DNA from: JBGSBR01 sp041730495
Lineage (GTDB): Bacteria; Patescibacteriota; Microgenomatia; UBA1406; GWC2-37-13
Direction of reading: 5' to 3'
NCBI GenBank assembly: GCA_041730495.1
Contig: JBGSBR010000019.1
Location: forward strand, 1 to 22,418
Length of the DNA stretch: 22,418 nucleotides
The notes beneath the pieces were generated by a model. It was not told the origin of the DNA. It worked only from the letters and a program-made list of their open reading frames with translations, and made no database searches. This document shows positions 1 to 7,762 of this stretch, piece after piece (within the stretch, counting starts at the first letter, position 1; the number at the start of each line of letters is the position of its first letter). The position numbers and the translations under genes are program-made.

Positions 1-2
1 CA

Positions 3-128
3 CATGAATCCTTGCAAGATCAGACCAACATCCCTGTTTGGCTATCGCGCGTGGCCGATAAATTGCATGAAGGAATGGATATAGCGGAGGCAAAGAAGTG
101 GCCTTTGCGTTTTATAGAAGATATATAA
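3..128 (+). CDS. C-terminal end of an unidentified protein (partial)
   Basis: An open frame enters from the left edge and runs 41 codons to a TAA stop at 126-128. The visible tail is charged and helical-looking, ending in ..KWPLRFIEDI, with no membrane segment and no motif I recognise. The composition (alternating charged and hydrophobic residues, two Trp) reads like a real protein end, whereas the antisense frame over the same stretch is Ser/Ile/His-rich and unlikely. It converges on the minus-strand operon that ends at 273, with 144 bases between them. I cannot name a family. Confidence 0.55.
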   Translation, partial: HESLQDQTNIPVWLSRVADKLHEGMDIAEAKKWPLRFIEDI

Positions 129-272
129 GAGATGGATATTCGTACATGTCTATTCGCTGACTTCAAGCAGATGAAAGTGTGCTTATGAACCAACTTTGTC
201 ATCGTCTGCACTGTGAAGTAAGCTCATATTCATATACTCATATTCAGGATGCGACAGAAAGCTTAAGCGGAG

Positions 273-1349
273 TTAGATGCCGCGTTTCTTGGCAAGGTAG
301 GTATCGACCAGGTAGCTGAAGTAGTATAAGGGGCTGATGATGTAATCTTGTGTAGGTAGGTAATCAATCTCGAATCCACCGAAACCTTGTTTGAATAATG
401 TTAGACCTTTCCAAGCTTTGGGAGTGCGGCCGGGTTTGTAGATACCATAGAAGTTGTAATATGTACAACCACGACGTTTGGCATCGAGCATTGCTTGCCA
501 TTGAAGATAATATGGTACTGGATAAGTGGTGTGAATCGATGCACCCTGATGATAGAACCCTGTGGACTTCGTGAAAAGGACTAATGACCCAGCTAATATA
601 CCAGACCGGCCTTCTTGGGCAGATTTTGGGGGTATCTCCCCGAAAAAGAAGCTCGCATTTTGTGTTTTGTCGAATGCTGAGAACTCTGCACCGACATATG
701 ATTTAGGAAATGGCGTGAAGTTTTCACGAGTATAGGTTTCTTTATATAAATCCCAAAATGTATCAAGTCCCGAAATATCATTTTTTTTATGAACTTCGAT
801 TTCTAGTTTCTCAGCTTTGCGAATCAGGTACCTGGTAGTCTTGCGCATCTCTTTCAAAATATCTTCTTCAGTGGGTGTGATATCGACTGCCCACATAGTT
901 TCAGCGTGCATATAGATAGGCGAGGTACGATAGCCAAATGACTTCATCAAGGCAGCATGTTTATCACTATTACTGAAGATCGGTGAGATACGGATAAACC
1001 AGAATTTCTCGCGTTGAGCTAGGTCTTTCAGATACTGATGAAAGACTTTCATATAGCGCTTAACAGCCTTGATATCAGCATCAGATAGGTCATATTGTAG
1101 CTTATCTGTAGCGATAGCGAAGATAGGACCATGAGGTACGAAAAGGAAGTGGCCCCGTTTAGATCTGATCTTGATGACAAGTGCACCCATAACAAGCTTA
1201 TCATCGTCATATAGCCCTAGATGTACGGTGTCATAGCCAAGCTGTTTCTGGACGTCTGCCCATTCCCAGGATTGGTGGAAGGATGGAGAACCGGCCTGTG
1301 TGAATAGGCTATTCCATTCGTCGATTGTAGTGACTTCTTTGATTTCCAT
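273..1349 (-). CDS. FemAB/FemX-type peptidyltransferase (GNAT-fold, cell wall)
   Basis: A 358-residue protein of the FemAB family, which use aminoacyl-tRNA to add amino acids to the peptide stem of lipid II or peptidoglycan, or in some members to add amino acids to other surface molecules. Family-like features are an N-terminal SFHQSWEWADVQ segment (about 23-34), the HGPIF strand (about 73-77), the basic segment EMRKTTRYLIRKAEK (about 167-181) linking the two acetyltransferase-like halves, and the C-terminal YYNFYGI region followed by the GL..FKQGFGG segment. It lacks the tRNA-synthetase-like coiled coil of staphylococcal FemA/B, as FemX-like members do. I chose ATG at 1349. A TTG at 1394 would add 15 residues, but family homology begins after the ATG. 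No Shine-Dalgarno is visible. It is the last gene of the minus-strand operon, after an aminotransferase and a Mur ligase, which supports a cell-wall role. The substrate amino acid cannot be read from sequence. Confidence 0.85.
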   Translation of the reverse strand: MEIKEVTTIDEWNSLFTQAGSPSFHQSWEWADVQKQLGYDTVHLGLYDDDKLVMGALVIKIRSKRGHFLFVPHGPIFAIATDKLQYDLSDADIKAVKRYMKVFHQYLKDLAQREKFWFIRISPIFSNSDKHAALMKSFGYRTSPIYMHAETMWAVDITPTEEDILKEMRKTTRYLIRKAEKLEIEVHKKNDISGLDTFWDLYKETYTRENFTPFPKSYVGAEFSAFDKTQNASFFFGEIPPKSAQEGRSGILAGSLVLFTKSTGFYHQGASIHTTYPVPYYLQWQAMLDAKRRGCTYYNFYGIYKPGRTPKAWKGLTLFKQGFGGFEIDYLPTQDYIISPLYYFSYLVDTYLAKKRGI

Positions 1350-1417
1350 AAGTATGTTAAAGTCTTCGTATACGTCAATTAACTTTAAATTCAAGCACTC
1401 TATTAAGATAATTACGA

Positions 1418-2614
1418 TTACTTACTATTTACTAATTGTATTACTTTCTTGGCTTGATCACGGGTGATATTTGTTGGTAGGTTGAGTATCTCTTCACAGA
1501 GCGCTTCAGCTTGTGGACATGAGCCTTTCACATAGCGCACTTTGCCCATATCGAGAGCTTTAGGTCCGATCACTTGATCGTACCAGACGCCTAGGAAGAC
1601 GTTTTTACGACGGCTTGCAGTACGAAGTTTATCTCTATATGGTGTACGAATTGGGTATCGGATGAGCGAAGTTTCTGTAGTGCTCAGCTCTAAAGCTTTG
1701 TTATACATACTTACGATATTCGTACGACGTTTTGCGACGTCGTTATATGCTTGCAGTTGCTGCAGCATGAGAGTGGCTGCTGCATGAGGATATGCTTTCG
1801 AAAAAACATAATCATAATTACCTTTTTTCTCTTTTTGAGTAATCTCAGGTATCAATAAATTCATTGCGGTTAATAGCTTATGTAAAACTTTACCGATAAC
1901 CAGTTTATAGCTTGATCTGATGATATAAGTCAGTGGTTTATACAATAAAAGTCTTATCATAAAGCCAAAATCCGGTTGTCTGAGAGTTTTCTCAATCTCA
2001 TCAAGGCGACTTGATAACGTGGCACTAGTCGTGACAATCGCGCCGCCAAAGACTGAAGAAAAGGCTTTGGATCGACCAAATGATAGTAACAAATGTGTCG
2101 GTAAGCGCTTCAGTTGAAACAAGTTTGCATCAAATCCATGTGCTACGTCTTCGAGCACCACGAGATCATGAGCTTTGGCAAACTGTAAGATCTCTTTACG
2201 TTTTGTTGGAGTAATCCCGAAGCTATGTTGTAAGATCAGCACACGACATTCAGGTGTGTACTTTTTCTTCAGATCAGCTGGATCCATGGAGTAATCATCA
2301 GCTGTAATATCGACGTAGATAGGATTAAATTGATGTGCAAGTATCGGTAATACGACCGCTTCACACGTAAATCCTTGTACTAAAATACTAGATCCAGTTG
2401 GTAGATTTAAGCTTTTAAGAAAGTAGTATATAGCACTACGACCTGTCAAAAAGAAATGGATGTTGGCGCTATCGGTAAAAAACTTTTGTTTTAGTTTGCG
2501 CTTGAGCTTACCGCTATCTTTGCCTTTATACCATTTCCATGGTTGCGTGAGCAGTTTAAGTGATAATAATGCGTCATTTTTTGTTTCATTTGGGGCAAAA
2601 TCAGTTGAGATCAT
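1418..2614 (-). CDS. DegT/DnrJ/EryC1-type PLP-dependent aminotransferase
   Basis: A 398-residue fold-type I PLP enzyme of the DegT/DnrJ/EryC1/StrS type, which usually aminates nucleotide-linked keto sugars. Visible landmarks: the phosphate-binding TGRSA segment (57-61), QGFTCEAVVLPI (80-91), the PLP-ring histidine region LQHSFG (128-133), the Asp that contacts the pyridine nitrogen in LEDVAHG (D156), and the lysine in LSFGRSKAFSSVFGGAIV (K183), the probable Schiff-base residue. The spacing from Asp to Lys is as expected for the family. A basic, hydrophobic stretch (about 215-255) lies in the middle and might touch the membrane. It sits 29 bases after the Mur-like ligase and ahead of the FemAB gene, so it may make an aminosugar or amine for the envelope. 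The substrate is unknown. No Shine-Dalgarno precedes the ATG. Confidence 0.8.
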   Translation of the reverse strand: MISTDFAPNETKNDALLSLKLLTQPWKWYKGKDSGKLKRKLKQKFFTDSANIHFFLTGRSAIYYFLKSLNLPTGSSILVQGFTCEAVVLPILAHQFNPIYVDITADDYSMDPADLKKKYTPECRVLILQHSFGITPTKRKEILQFAKAHDLVVLEDVAHGFDANLFQLKRLPTHLLLSFGRSKAFSSVFGGAIVTTSATLSSRLDEIEKTLRQPDFGFMIRLLLYKPLTYIIRSSYKLVIGKVLHKLLTAMNLLIPEITQKEKKGNYDYVFSKAYPHAAATLMLQQLQAYNDVAKRRTNIVSMYNKALELSTTETSLIRYPIRTPYRDKLRTASRRKNVFLGVWYDQVIGPKALDMGKVRYVKGSCPQAEALCEEILNLPTNITRDQAKKVIQLVNSK

Positions 2615-2643
2615 AGTTGAGTTATCAATATATCATGTTTCTT

Positions 2644-4071
2644 TTATATCGCCAATGTTTGCAAAACATTTGGTGGGAATTTGCCTTCTACAAGGACAAT
2701 AGATTTTTTATCGAGCGAAAACATTACAGCATTTACTAGTTGTTTAACGTCGTTATATATCACTACCCTTTTTGATTGAGTAAGCTCACCAAATAGTTTA
2801 TCTGTTGTATGAAGTTCGATATTATATTTCTCTAAATGAGCAATGATCTCAGCATACGATTGCCTCTTCTCTACTCCCAATTCGATGATACCTTGTGAAA
2901 TAATCACTTTGTGAGGCTGAGGAAATTGTTTGATAGTGTCAATCGCAGCCAAGAAACCATTAAGATTAGTATTCGCACTATCGTCAAGAACAGTACTTTT
3001 TTTCGCACCTTTTAAAAGCTTTAGTTTACCTGGGATTGAGCTGAGAGTTGAGACAGCATGTGTGATAGTTTTTATACTTAGTTTAAGCTCACGAGCGATA
3101 GCAATTGCCGGCAATAGGTTGAGCAATGTATGAGCACCGAGTAATGAAGTTTTGATGGTCAATGATTCATCATGCAACTTGATCTCAGCTGTTTGACCTT
3201 CGGCATCAGAGTGTTTTATCTGCAACCAAATATCAGCTTTTTTATCTAAACCATATGTCACGACATTACATTTTAAACTTTTTTCCAGTTCTACTCTGTT
3301 GGGTACTTCATAGTTGATATACGCAGTACCAGATTCAGGCAGCTGATATAACAGAGAGCTTTCTTCTGTGATTAGCACTTCTCTACTCCCATAGAGATCG
3401 AGATGTTGATTACCAAGTCCGGTAAGAACGGCATATTTGAGTGGAATATAATGTGCAGCTTTCATAATTTCGCCAGATCGATATGCTCCGACTTCGACTA
3501 CAAAATGAGTCGTCTCGGGCTTGATCTGAGTCAACAAAGCTTGTGCCACACCGATATCACTATTCATGTTTTTTGGTGTTTTAGCGACCTTTAAATCTGC
3601 GTTTAAGATGTGATACAAATATTCTTTGACTGAGGTTTTACCGTATGATCCAGTTATGCCAATGAATGTGATATCTGTATCATGGATCAAGGTTTTCGCT
3701 TGTTGGATTTTGATTTCACGGGTGATCCAAGCAAGCGGAGTCGTCAGAGTGACTCCAATCATGGTGATCAGTAAGGCGATAAACGGTGCAAACGGGAGCC
3801 CAGCTGTCAGTCCATAATAAATCTCTGGCAGCTCAAGAGAAAGCAATAATAAAAGCATTACAGTAACCATATTTATCACGACTAGTAAGATATTGCGGAT
3901 AGTGATTGCAGGAAGTCGATAGCCAGATTCATAGAGCACTTTGCCGTAGCCTACTTCACGGAAAAAGGAAAAGAAACGGTCGAATCGGTATTCTTTGATC
4001 TGGAAAAGGTAGATAAGATGGAGAGACTTAAAAAATGTCCAAAGTAGTGTAAAAACAATCAGCGTAAACAT
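2644..4071 (-). CDS. membrane-anchored MurF-like Mur ligase
   Basis: A 475-residue Mur ligase with an N-terminal membrane module. ATG at 4071 is preferred; a TTG three codons upstream is possible. Hydrophobic segments lie at about 2-23, 60-80 and 90-114, then the central ATPase domain begins: P-loop GSYGKTS (141-147), NMNSDIG (168-174), the metal-binding E193 in VVEVG, and NQHLDLYGS (221-229), as in MurF. The C-terminal domain carries DDSANTNLNGF (363-373), the counterpart of the MurF ribose-binding DDSYNANP motif but without its Tyr and Pro. The position that is normally a carbamylated Lys about ten residues into the GS.E segment is Glu237 here. MurF adds D-Ala-D-Ala to UDP-MurNAc-tripeptide in the cytosol. 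The membrane anchor and changed residues suggest a lipid-linked or otherwise altered substrate (inference). It lies between the hydrolase and the aminotransferase in the operon. Confidence 0.82.
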   Translation of the reverse strand: MFTLIVFTLLWTFFKSLHLIYLFQIKEYRFDRFFSFFREVGYGKVLYESGYRLPAITIRNILLVVINMVTVMLLLLLSLELPEIYYGLTAGLPFAPFIALLITMIGVTLTTPLAWITREIKIQQAKTLIHDTDITFIGITGSYGKTSVKEYLYHILNADLKVAKTPKNMNSDIGVAQALLTQIKPETTHFVVEVGAYRSGEIMKAAHYIPLKYAVLTGLGNQHLDLYGSREVLITEESSLLYQLPESGTAYINYEVPNRVELEKSLKCNVVTYGLDKKADIWLQIKHSDAEGQTAEIKLHDESLTIKTSLLGAHTLLNLLPAIAIARELKLSIKTITHAVSTLSSIPGKLKLLKGAKKSTVLDDSANTNLNGFLAAIDTIKQFPQPHKVIISQGIIELGVEKRQSYAEIIAHLEKYNIELHTTDKLFGELTQSKRVVIYNDVKQLVNAVMFSLDKKSIVLVEGKFPPNVLQTLAI

Positions 4072-4132
4072 ACATGTCAAAAGTCGTCAATCTTGCTCAA
4101 ACGACTACTATATTATACTAAATCTAGCTTGA

Positions 4133-4882
4133 TTAAGCACGTAGAAATGGCTCTATCTCAGTCCATACTTCTTGTGGGTATTTTATAGGGAGATTGTGGC
4201 GTATCTGTGGAAAAACTTTGATCTCAGCATGAGGGATCAGTTTATAAAGCTCATATGCCCAGATAACAGGTGTTTGGGTATCTTCTTCTCCCCAAAGGAT
4301 GAGAGTTTGTTGTTTGATTTTCGGCAGCTGTGGTGTGAGATCCTGAGTTACGATTTTACGGAAGTTGTTTTCAAGATGCGGATACTTCATCAGATCAGAA
4401 TCTCGGTGCATAATGCGATAATAGACATATTTCACGATTGGATACAGCTGTTTGATGATTGGCAGCTCTTTGCGATCAATACCTTTGGTTGCTTTAGCTA
4501 GAGAGGATACTTTTTTCTCTCGTTTGTATGACGTATTGCAAAGCACGAGTTTGTTTATAAGCTGAGATTCATGTGTAGATAAATAGATCCCCACATTACC
4601 ACCAAATGAATGACCGACATAATGAGTACGTTTGATACCCAGTTCTTTGAGAAATGCTTTGATTACTTCTGCATACCCTTCGACTCCCCATTGCGGTGGT
4701 GGGTTATCACTTTTACCAAATCCGGGGAGGTCAAGTAAAATGCAGGTATATCTGCGTGAAGCCAGATCTGCGAGTGCGTGGAGGCTGTGAATACTGCCAC
4801 CCCAGCCGTGTACAAACAAGATCGGCTGACCTGAGCCAAACTTTTTGTAATGTATTTTACGGTTTTGAATTTTTATAAACAT
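4133..4882 (-). CDS. alpha/beta-hydrolase
   Basis: A 249-residue single-domain alpha/beta hydrolase. Landmarks: the oxyanion segment HGWGGS (25-30), the strand-turn DLPGFGKSD (51-59), the nucleophile elbow GHSFGG with Ser92, the acid ILWGEEDTQTP with Asp201, and the base in IRHNLP, His229. All three residues of the catalytic triad are therefore present. The cap region (about 120-180) is basic and Tyr-rich. No signal peptide is seen, so it should be cytoplasmic. It starts 9 bases after the DsbA-like gene, and its start is the only one in the window with a plausible Shine-Dalgarno (AAGGA about 7 nt before ATG). The family includes esterases, lipases and C-C hydrolases, and nothing in the sequence fixes the substrate. 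Confidence 0.85.
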   Translation of the reverse strand: MFIKIQNRKIHYKKFGSGQPILFVHGWGGSIHSLHALADLASRRYTCILLDLPGFGKSDNPPPQWGVEGYAEVIKAFLKELGIKRTHYVGHSFGGNVGIYLSTHESQLINKLVLCNTSYKREKKVSSLAKATKGIDRKELPIIKQLYPIVKYVYYRIMHRDSDLMKYPHLENNFRKIVTQDLTPQLPKIKQQTLILWGEEDTQTPVIWAYELYKLIPHAEIKVFPQIRHNLPIKYPQEVWTEIEPFLRA

Positions 4883-4891
4883 ACTTCGTCC

Positions 4892-5551
4892 TTATGACTT
4901 GATAGCTTGAAGTAATATCTCTTTGAACTCTTCTGGTGTTGCTGGAGTTTCGAGTTTATTTCCATCAAGGTAAAATGTTGGTGTAGCTTGGACATCAACC
5001 TCATTACCTGACACAAGGTCAGCTTGCACACGATCACGGATCGTTGAAGAAGCATAATCTTTGTTATATTTGTCTAGATCAAGTTTGAGTTCTTGAGCAT
5101 ATTTTACGAAAGTATCTTCAGGTTTGTCTGAGATAGACCAAGTAGCTTGATTGGTAAAAAGGAGATCATGCATCTCGAAAAATTTACCTTGTTCACCAGC
5201 GGCTTCGGCTGCATAAGCTCCTTCGCGAGCATGAGGATGGATCGTATCAAGTGGATAATGACGATAGACGAAGGTTATATTTTCTTTGATTTGTTTGCCT
5301 GCTTCAGGATCATTTTCAATCTGTTTGACCATTTGGTAGTACTGTCCACAAGCTGGACATTGGAAATCACTGTACTCGATCAAGATATGTTTTTTATCTT
5401 TTGCCCATTTGATATGTTCACGATTTCGAAGTGTGTTGAGAGCTGGAAAAGATAATACTGGAGCTTTACTGGTGAGTTGATATGAGATAACAAAAAAACC
5501 GAGAAGTAAGATAATCCCTGCAGCTGCGAGGATAATATTTTTTTGATTCAT
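4892..5551 (-). CDS. membrane-anchored DsbA/DsbG-like thiol:disulfide oxidoreductase
   Basis: A 219-residue protein with one N-terminal membrane anchor (about 5-25, no lipobox) followed by a DsbA-type thioredoxin domain. The active site is CPAC in SDFQCPACGQYY (C65, C68), the helical insertion contains the HPHAREGAYAAEAAGEQGKFFEMHDLLF block typical of the family, and the cis-proline loop is QATPTFYLDG (P191). It should introduce or isomerise disulfides in exported proteins on the outer face of the membrane. A DsbB or VKOR partner to reoxidise it is not in the window. Only 2 bases separate it from the upstream nuclease gene and 9 from the hydrolase, so the three are probably co-transcribed. 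There is no Shine-Dalgarno, so translational coupling with the upstream stop is likely. Confidence 0.88.
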   Translation of the reverse strand: MNQKNIILAAAGIILLLGFFVISYQLTSKAPVLSFPALNTLRNREHIKWAKDKKHILIEYSDFQCPACGQYYQMVKQIENDPEAGKQIKENITFVYRHYPLDTIHPHAREGAYAAEAAGEQGKFFEMHDLLFTNQATWSISDKPEDTFVKYAQELKLDLDKYNKDYASSTIRDRVQADLVSGNEVDVQATPTFYLDGNKLETPATPEEFKEILLQAIKS

Positions 5552-5553
5552 GA

Positions 5554-6954
5554 TTATGCAGAAACGTATAATGTACTTGAATAATCCTTTATTGTATCAT
5601 GACTGACTGTACTGATGTTACGTGCATTTTTTTTGTCGAAAATAAATCTCACTAAAATTTTGTAGACATCTTGGTCAAACATGAGATCTTGATCCTCGCC
5701 TTGCATCAGACACCATTTGTTGACCATAATCTGATCACTTCTCTCCCCTGCTGCATCTTGCTCACGGATCACAATTGGTCCTTCAAATGGCCAGGTTTTG
5801 ATCTTAGTGCGATGAAATGCTTGCATGAGTCGCACATTGTGAAATACTGCAGGTTCGCGGCCGACACATGCACCTTTGCAGCGCTCAAGTTTAAAGTTAA
5901 AGCAAGAGTTTGTTGTTTTTTCTAGCCCCAAGATTTTCTCGCATAAGCCTTCATCTTTTGCCATGTATTTGATGTATTCTTTCGCTTTGCGCACAGATGG
6001 ATAGATCCCTAGTACTTCGTCGACATCTTGACCTGCAATAGCCTCAGCTTCAGTTATTTCCACTGTATCGTAGCCATTTTCTAGTTTTTTGAGTTTTACT
6101 AATGCGAGTTTCTTCGTCCGTCGTAACTTGCGATTATAGATTGGTTGGACTTGTTTGATGAGATGTGCTTCTTTAAGTAGCGCACCAAGCTCTCCGGCAG
6201 TTTCGATATGTTCGATATATGCTACTTGTTGGCACATAGCCATCTCTTTGGTGGAGTTGTAATCATTGCTGAAATGTGACAAAACACGATCTTTGATATT
6301 GATACTTTTGCCGATGTATAGTGGATTGTTATTTACATCATAAAATAGATACACGCCAGGAGTTTCGGGAAGTTTTTCAATCTGCGCAGCTGCAAGTGCG
6401 GCGGGAAGGGTGGGTTTTTTCAAAATCAGATTATAGGCACTGTCAAGCTTATCGATTGGATGCTCTTTTTGAGTTATTTGATAAAAATCCCACAAAATCT
6501 TGGCATCATCGAAGGCTCGATGGCGACGTTCACAATCAAACTGAAAGCGCTCAATAAGTGCATCTAAACTATGTTTTTTGTACTGTGGATACAGCATGCG
6601 TGAGAGTTTGACCGTGCAAAGCTGTTTAGACTGGAATGACATGCCAAATCGGCGAAACTCATTTTTGATAAATCCGTAGTCAAATCGGACATTATGGGCT
6701 ACAAAAATGCTGTCTTCAAGTATCTCGTAAAGTTCTTCTTTGATCTCTTCGAAGGTCGGTGCATTCACGACATCTTCTGTCGCTATACCGGTGATCTGAG
6801 TGATGAATGGTGAGACATGAATGCCTGGATTGACGAGTTGTTCGTATGTTTTGACGATTTTACCATCTTCCACGCGAAGAATACCGATCTCGATGATGCG
6901 ATCGTAGTTCATGCGTGCGCCAGTGGTTTCGATATCAACAAACGATAATGTCAT
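5554..6954 (-). CDS. DEDDh 3'-5' exonuclease fused to GIY-YIG (UvrC N-terminal-like) nuclease
   Basis: A 466-residue two-nuclease fusion. Residues 1-160 are a DnaQ-type exonuclease: ExoI DIETTG (D7, E9), ExoII HNVRFDYGF (D92), and ExoIII HRAFDDA (H145, D150), so all DEDDh metal and base residues are present. Residues 195-275 are a GIY-YIG domain: PGVYLFYD (199-206), PLYIGKS (211-217), the R223 segment and the conserved E262. A UvrC-like cysteine segment follows, with C338, C351, C359 and C363 (..CKGACVGRE..). The UvrC UVR, RNase H-like and HhH domains are absent. Fusions of this architecture are known in other bacteria and are often annotated as DNA polymerase III epsilon-like or Cho-like proteins. 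It probably acts in DNA repair. It is the first gene of the minus-strand operon, and a sigma70-like promoter lies about 40 bases upstream. Confidence 0.88.
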   Translation of the reverse strand: MTLSFVDIETTGARMNYDRIIEIGILRVEDGKIVKTYEQLVNPGIHVSPFITQITGIATEDVVNAPTFEEIKEELYEILEDSIFVAHNVRFDYGFIKNEFRRFGMSFQSKQLCTVKLSRMLYPQYKKHSLDALIERFQFDCERRHRAFDDAKILWDFYQITQKEHPIDKLDSAYNLILKKPTLPAALAAAQIEKLPETPGVYLFYDVNNNPLYIGKSINIKDRVLSHFSNDYNSTKEMAMCQQVAYIEHIETAGELGALLKEAHLIKQVQPIYNRKLRRTKKLALVKLKKLENGYDTVEITEAEAIAGQDVDEVLGIYPSVRKAKEYIKYMAKDEGLCEKILGLEKTTNSCFNFKLERCKGACVGREPAVFHNVRLMQAFHRTKIKTWPFEGPIVIREQDAAGERSDQIMVNKWCLMQGEDQDLMFDQDVYKILVRFIFDKKNARNISTVSHDTIKDYSSTLYVSA

Positions 6955-6992
6955 GTGTAGTAAAAATTGCTATATGCTTTAAGCGGATATTC

Positions 6993-7021
6993 AGTGTAGC
7001 AGAAATTTTCATGTAATTCAA
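6993..7021 (-). promoter_or_regulatory. sigma70-like promoter of the nuclease-to-FemAB operon
   Basis: On the minus strand a -35 TTGAAT (7021-7016) is followed after 17 bases by a -10 TACACT (6998-6993). Transcription would start near 6986, leaving a leader of about 32 nt before the ATG at 6954. Spacing is ideal and the boxes are moderate matches. No experimental support. Confidence 0.4.
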
Positions 7022-7038
7022 AGTATGTAATACCACAT

Positions 7039-7127
7039 TGTCATCCTCGGACTTGATCCGAGGATCCAGGGCTATAATTATGTACGGGATTCCCTCCGCC
7101 AGTTGGCGGACGAGTCGGGAATGACAT
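7039..7127. repeat. palindromic intergenic repeat, copy 1
   Basis: The element is bounded by TGTCAT (7039-7044) and its inverted copy ATGACA (7121-7126). The left half is a hairpin ATCCTCGGA / TCCGAGGAT (7043-7051 with 7057-7065, 5-nt loop) followed by CCAGG. The right half has nested stems: ATTCCC (7089-7094) with GGGAAT (7117-7122), and inside it TCCGCCA / TGGCGGA (7095-7101 with 7104-7110). Two more copies lie in this window, at 17584 and 21211. It carries no gene and no transposase. It sits in the divergent spacer upstream of nadD. Confidence 0.85.
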
Positions 7128-7146
7128 AGAAAATATATATACTTGA

Positions 7147-7152
7147 TATAAT
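7147..7152 (+). promoter_or_regulatory. -10 box of nadDE promoter (leaderless)
   Basis: A perfect TATAAT lies 7 nt before the nadD ATG at 7160, so the expected start of transcription is at or within a base of the start codon. No good -35 is seen at the usual distance; ATGACA at the end of the repeat is 20 bases upstream, which is too far for a standard promoter. Confidence 0.5.
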
Positions 7153-7159
7153 AAAGCCC

Positions 7160-7762
7160 ATGAAGATCGCAATACTCGGAGGCGCATTTGATCCGCCACA
7201 TCTTGGGCACGCCATCGTAGCTCAAGAGTTATTACAACATCTCGAGATCGATGAAGTCTGGCTGATGCCGGTCTATTCACATCCGTTAAACAAAGCTCTC
7301 TTGCCTGCTGTAGATCGCTTAGCGATGACGAAACTTCTTGAAACTGAACAAATCAAAGTCTCTGATTTTGAGATCAAGAAAGCTGATACCAGCTATACGA
7401 TCGAGACACTGCAATCATTGGAAAAACGGTATCCAGAACATGAGTTTAGTTGGTGTATCGGATCGGATATGCTCGCCGATTTCCATAAATGGAAAGATTG
7501 GGAAACGCTGATTGCTCAGTATCCGTTTGTTATTTATCCCCGAGGATTTAGCTCTCAAGATTTGACTCTAAAAGTAGAAGCAGCTTTCAAGCTCTCCCCT
7601 CTCCCCGCTCGAATCCAGGTTCTCAACGATGCAGACATTACGATTACGAATATTTCGTCTACGCGAATCAAAACTAAACTTAAAAAACATGAATCTATCG
7701 CACATCTGATACCGGTTGAGGTACAATCGTATATCAAAACTAACCATCTTTATGAAAGATAA
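7160..7762 (+). CDS. nadD: nicotinate-nucleotide adenylyltransferase
   Basis: A 200-residue nucleotidyltransferase that joins nicotinate mononucleotide and ATP to give deamido-NAD and PPi. The N-terminal GGAFDPPHLGH (7-17) contains the HxGH-type ATP site, followed by VWLMPVYSHP, the family segment SYTIETLQSLEKRYPEHEFSW, IGSDML with the W-x-x-W-x-x-L neighbourhood (KWKDWETLI), and the C-terminal ISSTRIK motif that contacts triphosphate. Length is normal for NadD. The ATG is supported by homology from its first residues and by a TATAAT just upstream. The 3' end overlaps the nadE start by 11 nt, so the two steps of NAD synthesis are coupled. Confidence 0.93.
   Translation: MKIAILGGAFDPPHLGHAIVAQELLQHLEIDEVWLMPVYSHPLNKALLPAVDRLAMTKLLETEQIKVSDFEIKKADTSYTIETLQSLEKRYPEHEFSWCIGSDMLADFHKWKDWETLIAQYPFVIYPRGFSSQDLTLKVEAAFKLSPLPARIQVLNDADITITNISSTRIKTKLKKHESIAHLIPVEVQSYIKTNHLYER

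Noticed and set aside
20..211. 63-codon minus-strand frame at the left edge
   Set aside because: It lies antisense to the end of the plus-strand frame 3-128, has unusual Ser/Ile/His composition and resembles no protein.
223..246. Imperfect tandem CTCATATTCA repeat
   Set aside because: Only two units with a 4-base spacer; too short and AT-rich to call a repeat feature.
2460..2702. 80-codon plus-strand frame over the aminotransferase/Mur ligase junction
   Set aside because: Shadow of two clear minus-strand genes with Ser/Leu/Phe-rich noise composition.
7041..7280. Antisense 79- and 96-codon frames over the repeat and nadD start
   Set aside because: They read through repeat hairpins and overlap the certain nadD coding sequence.
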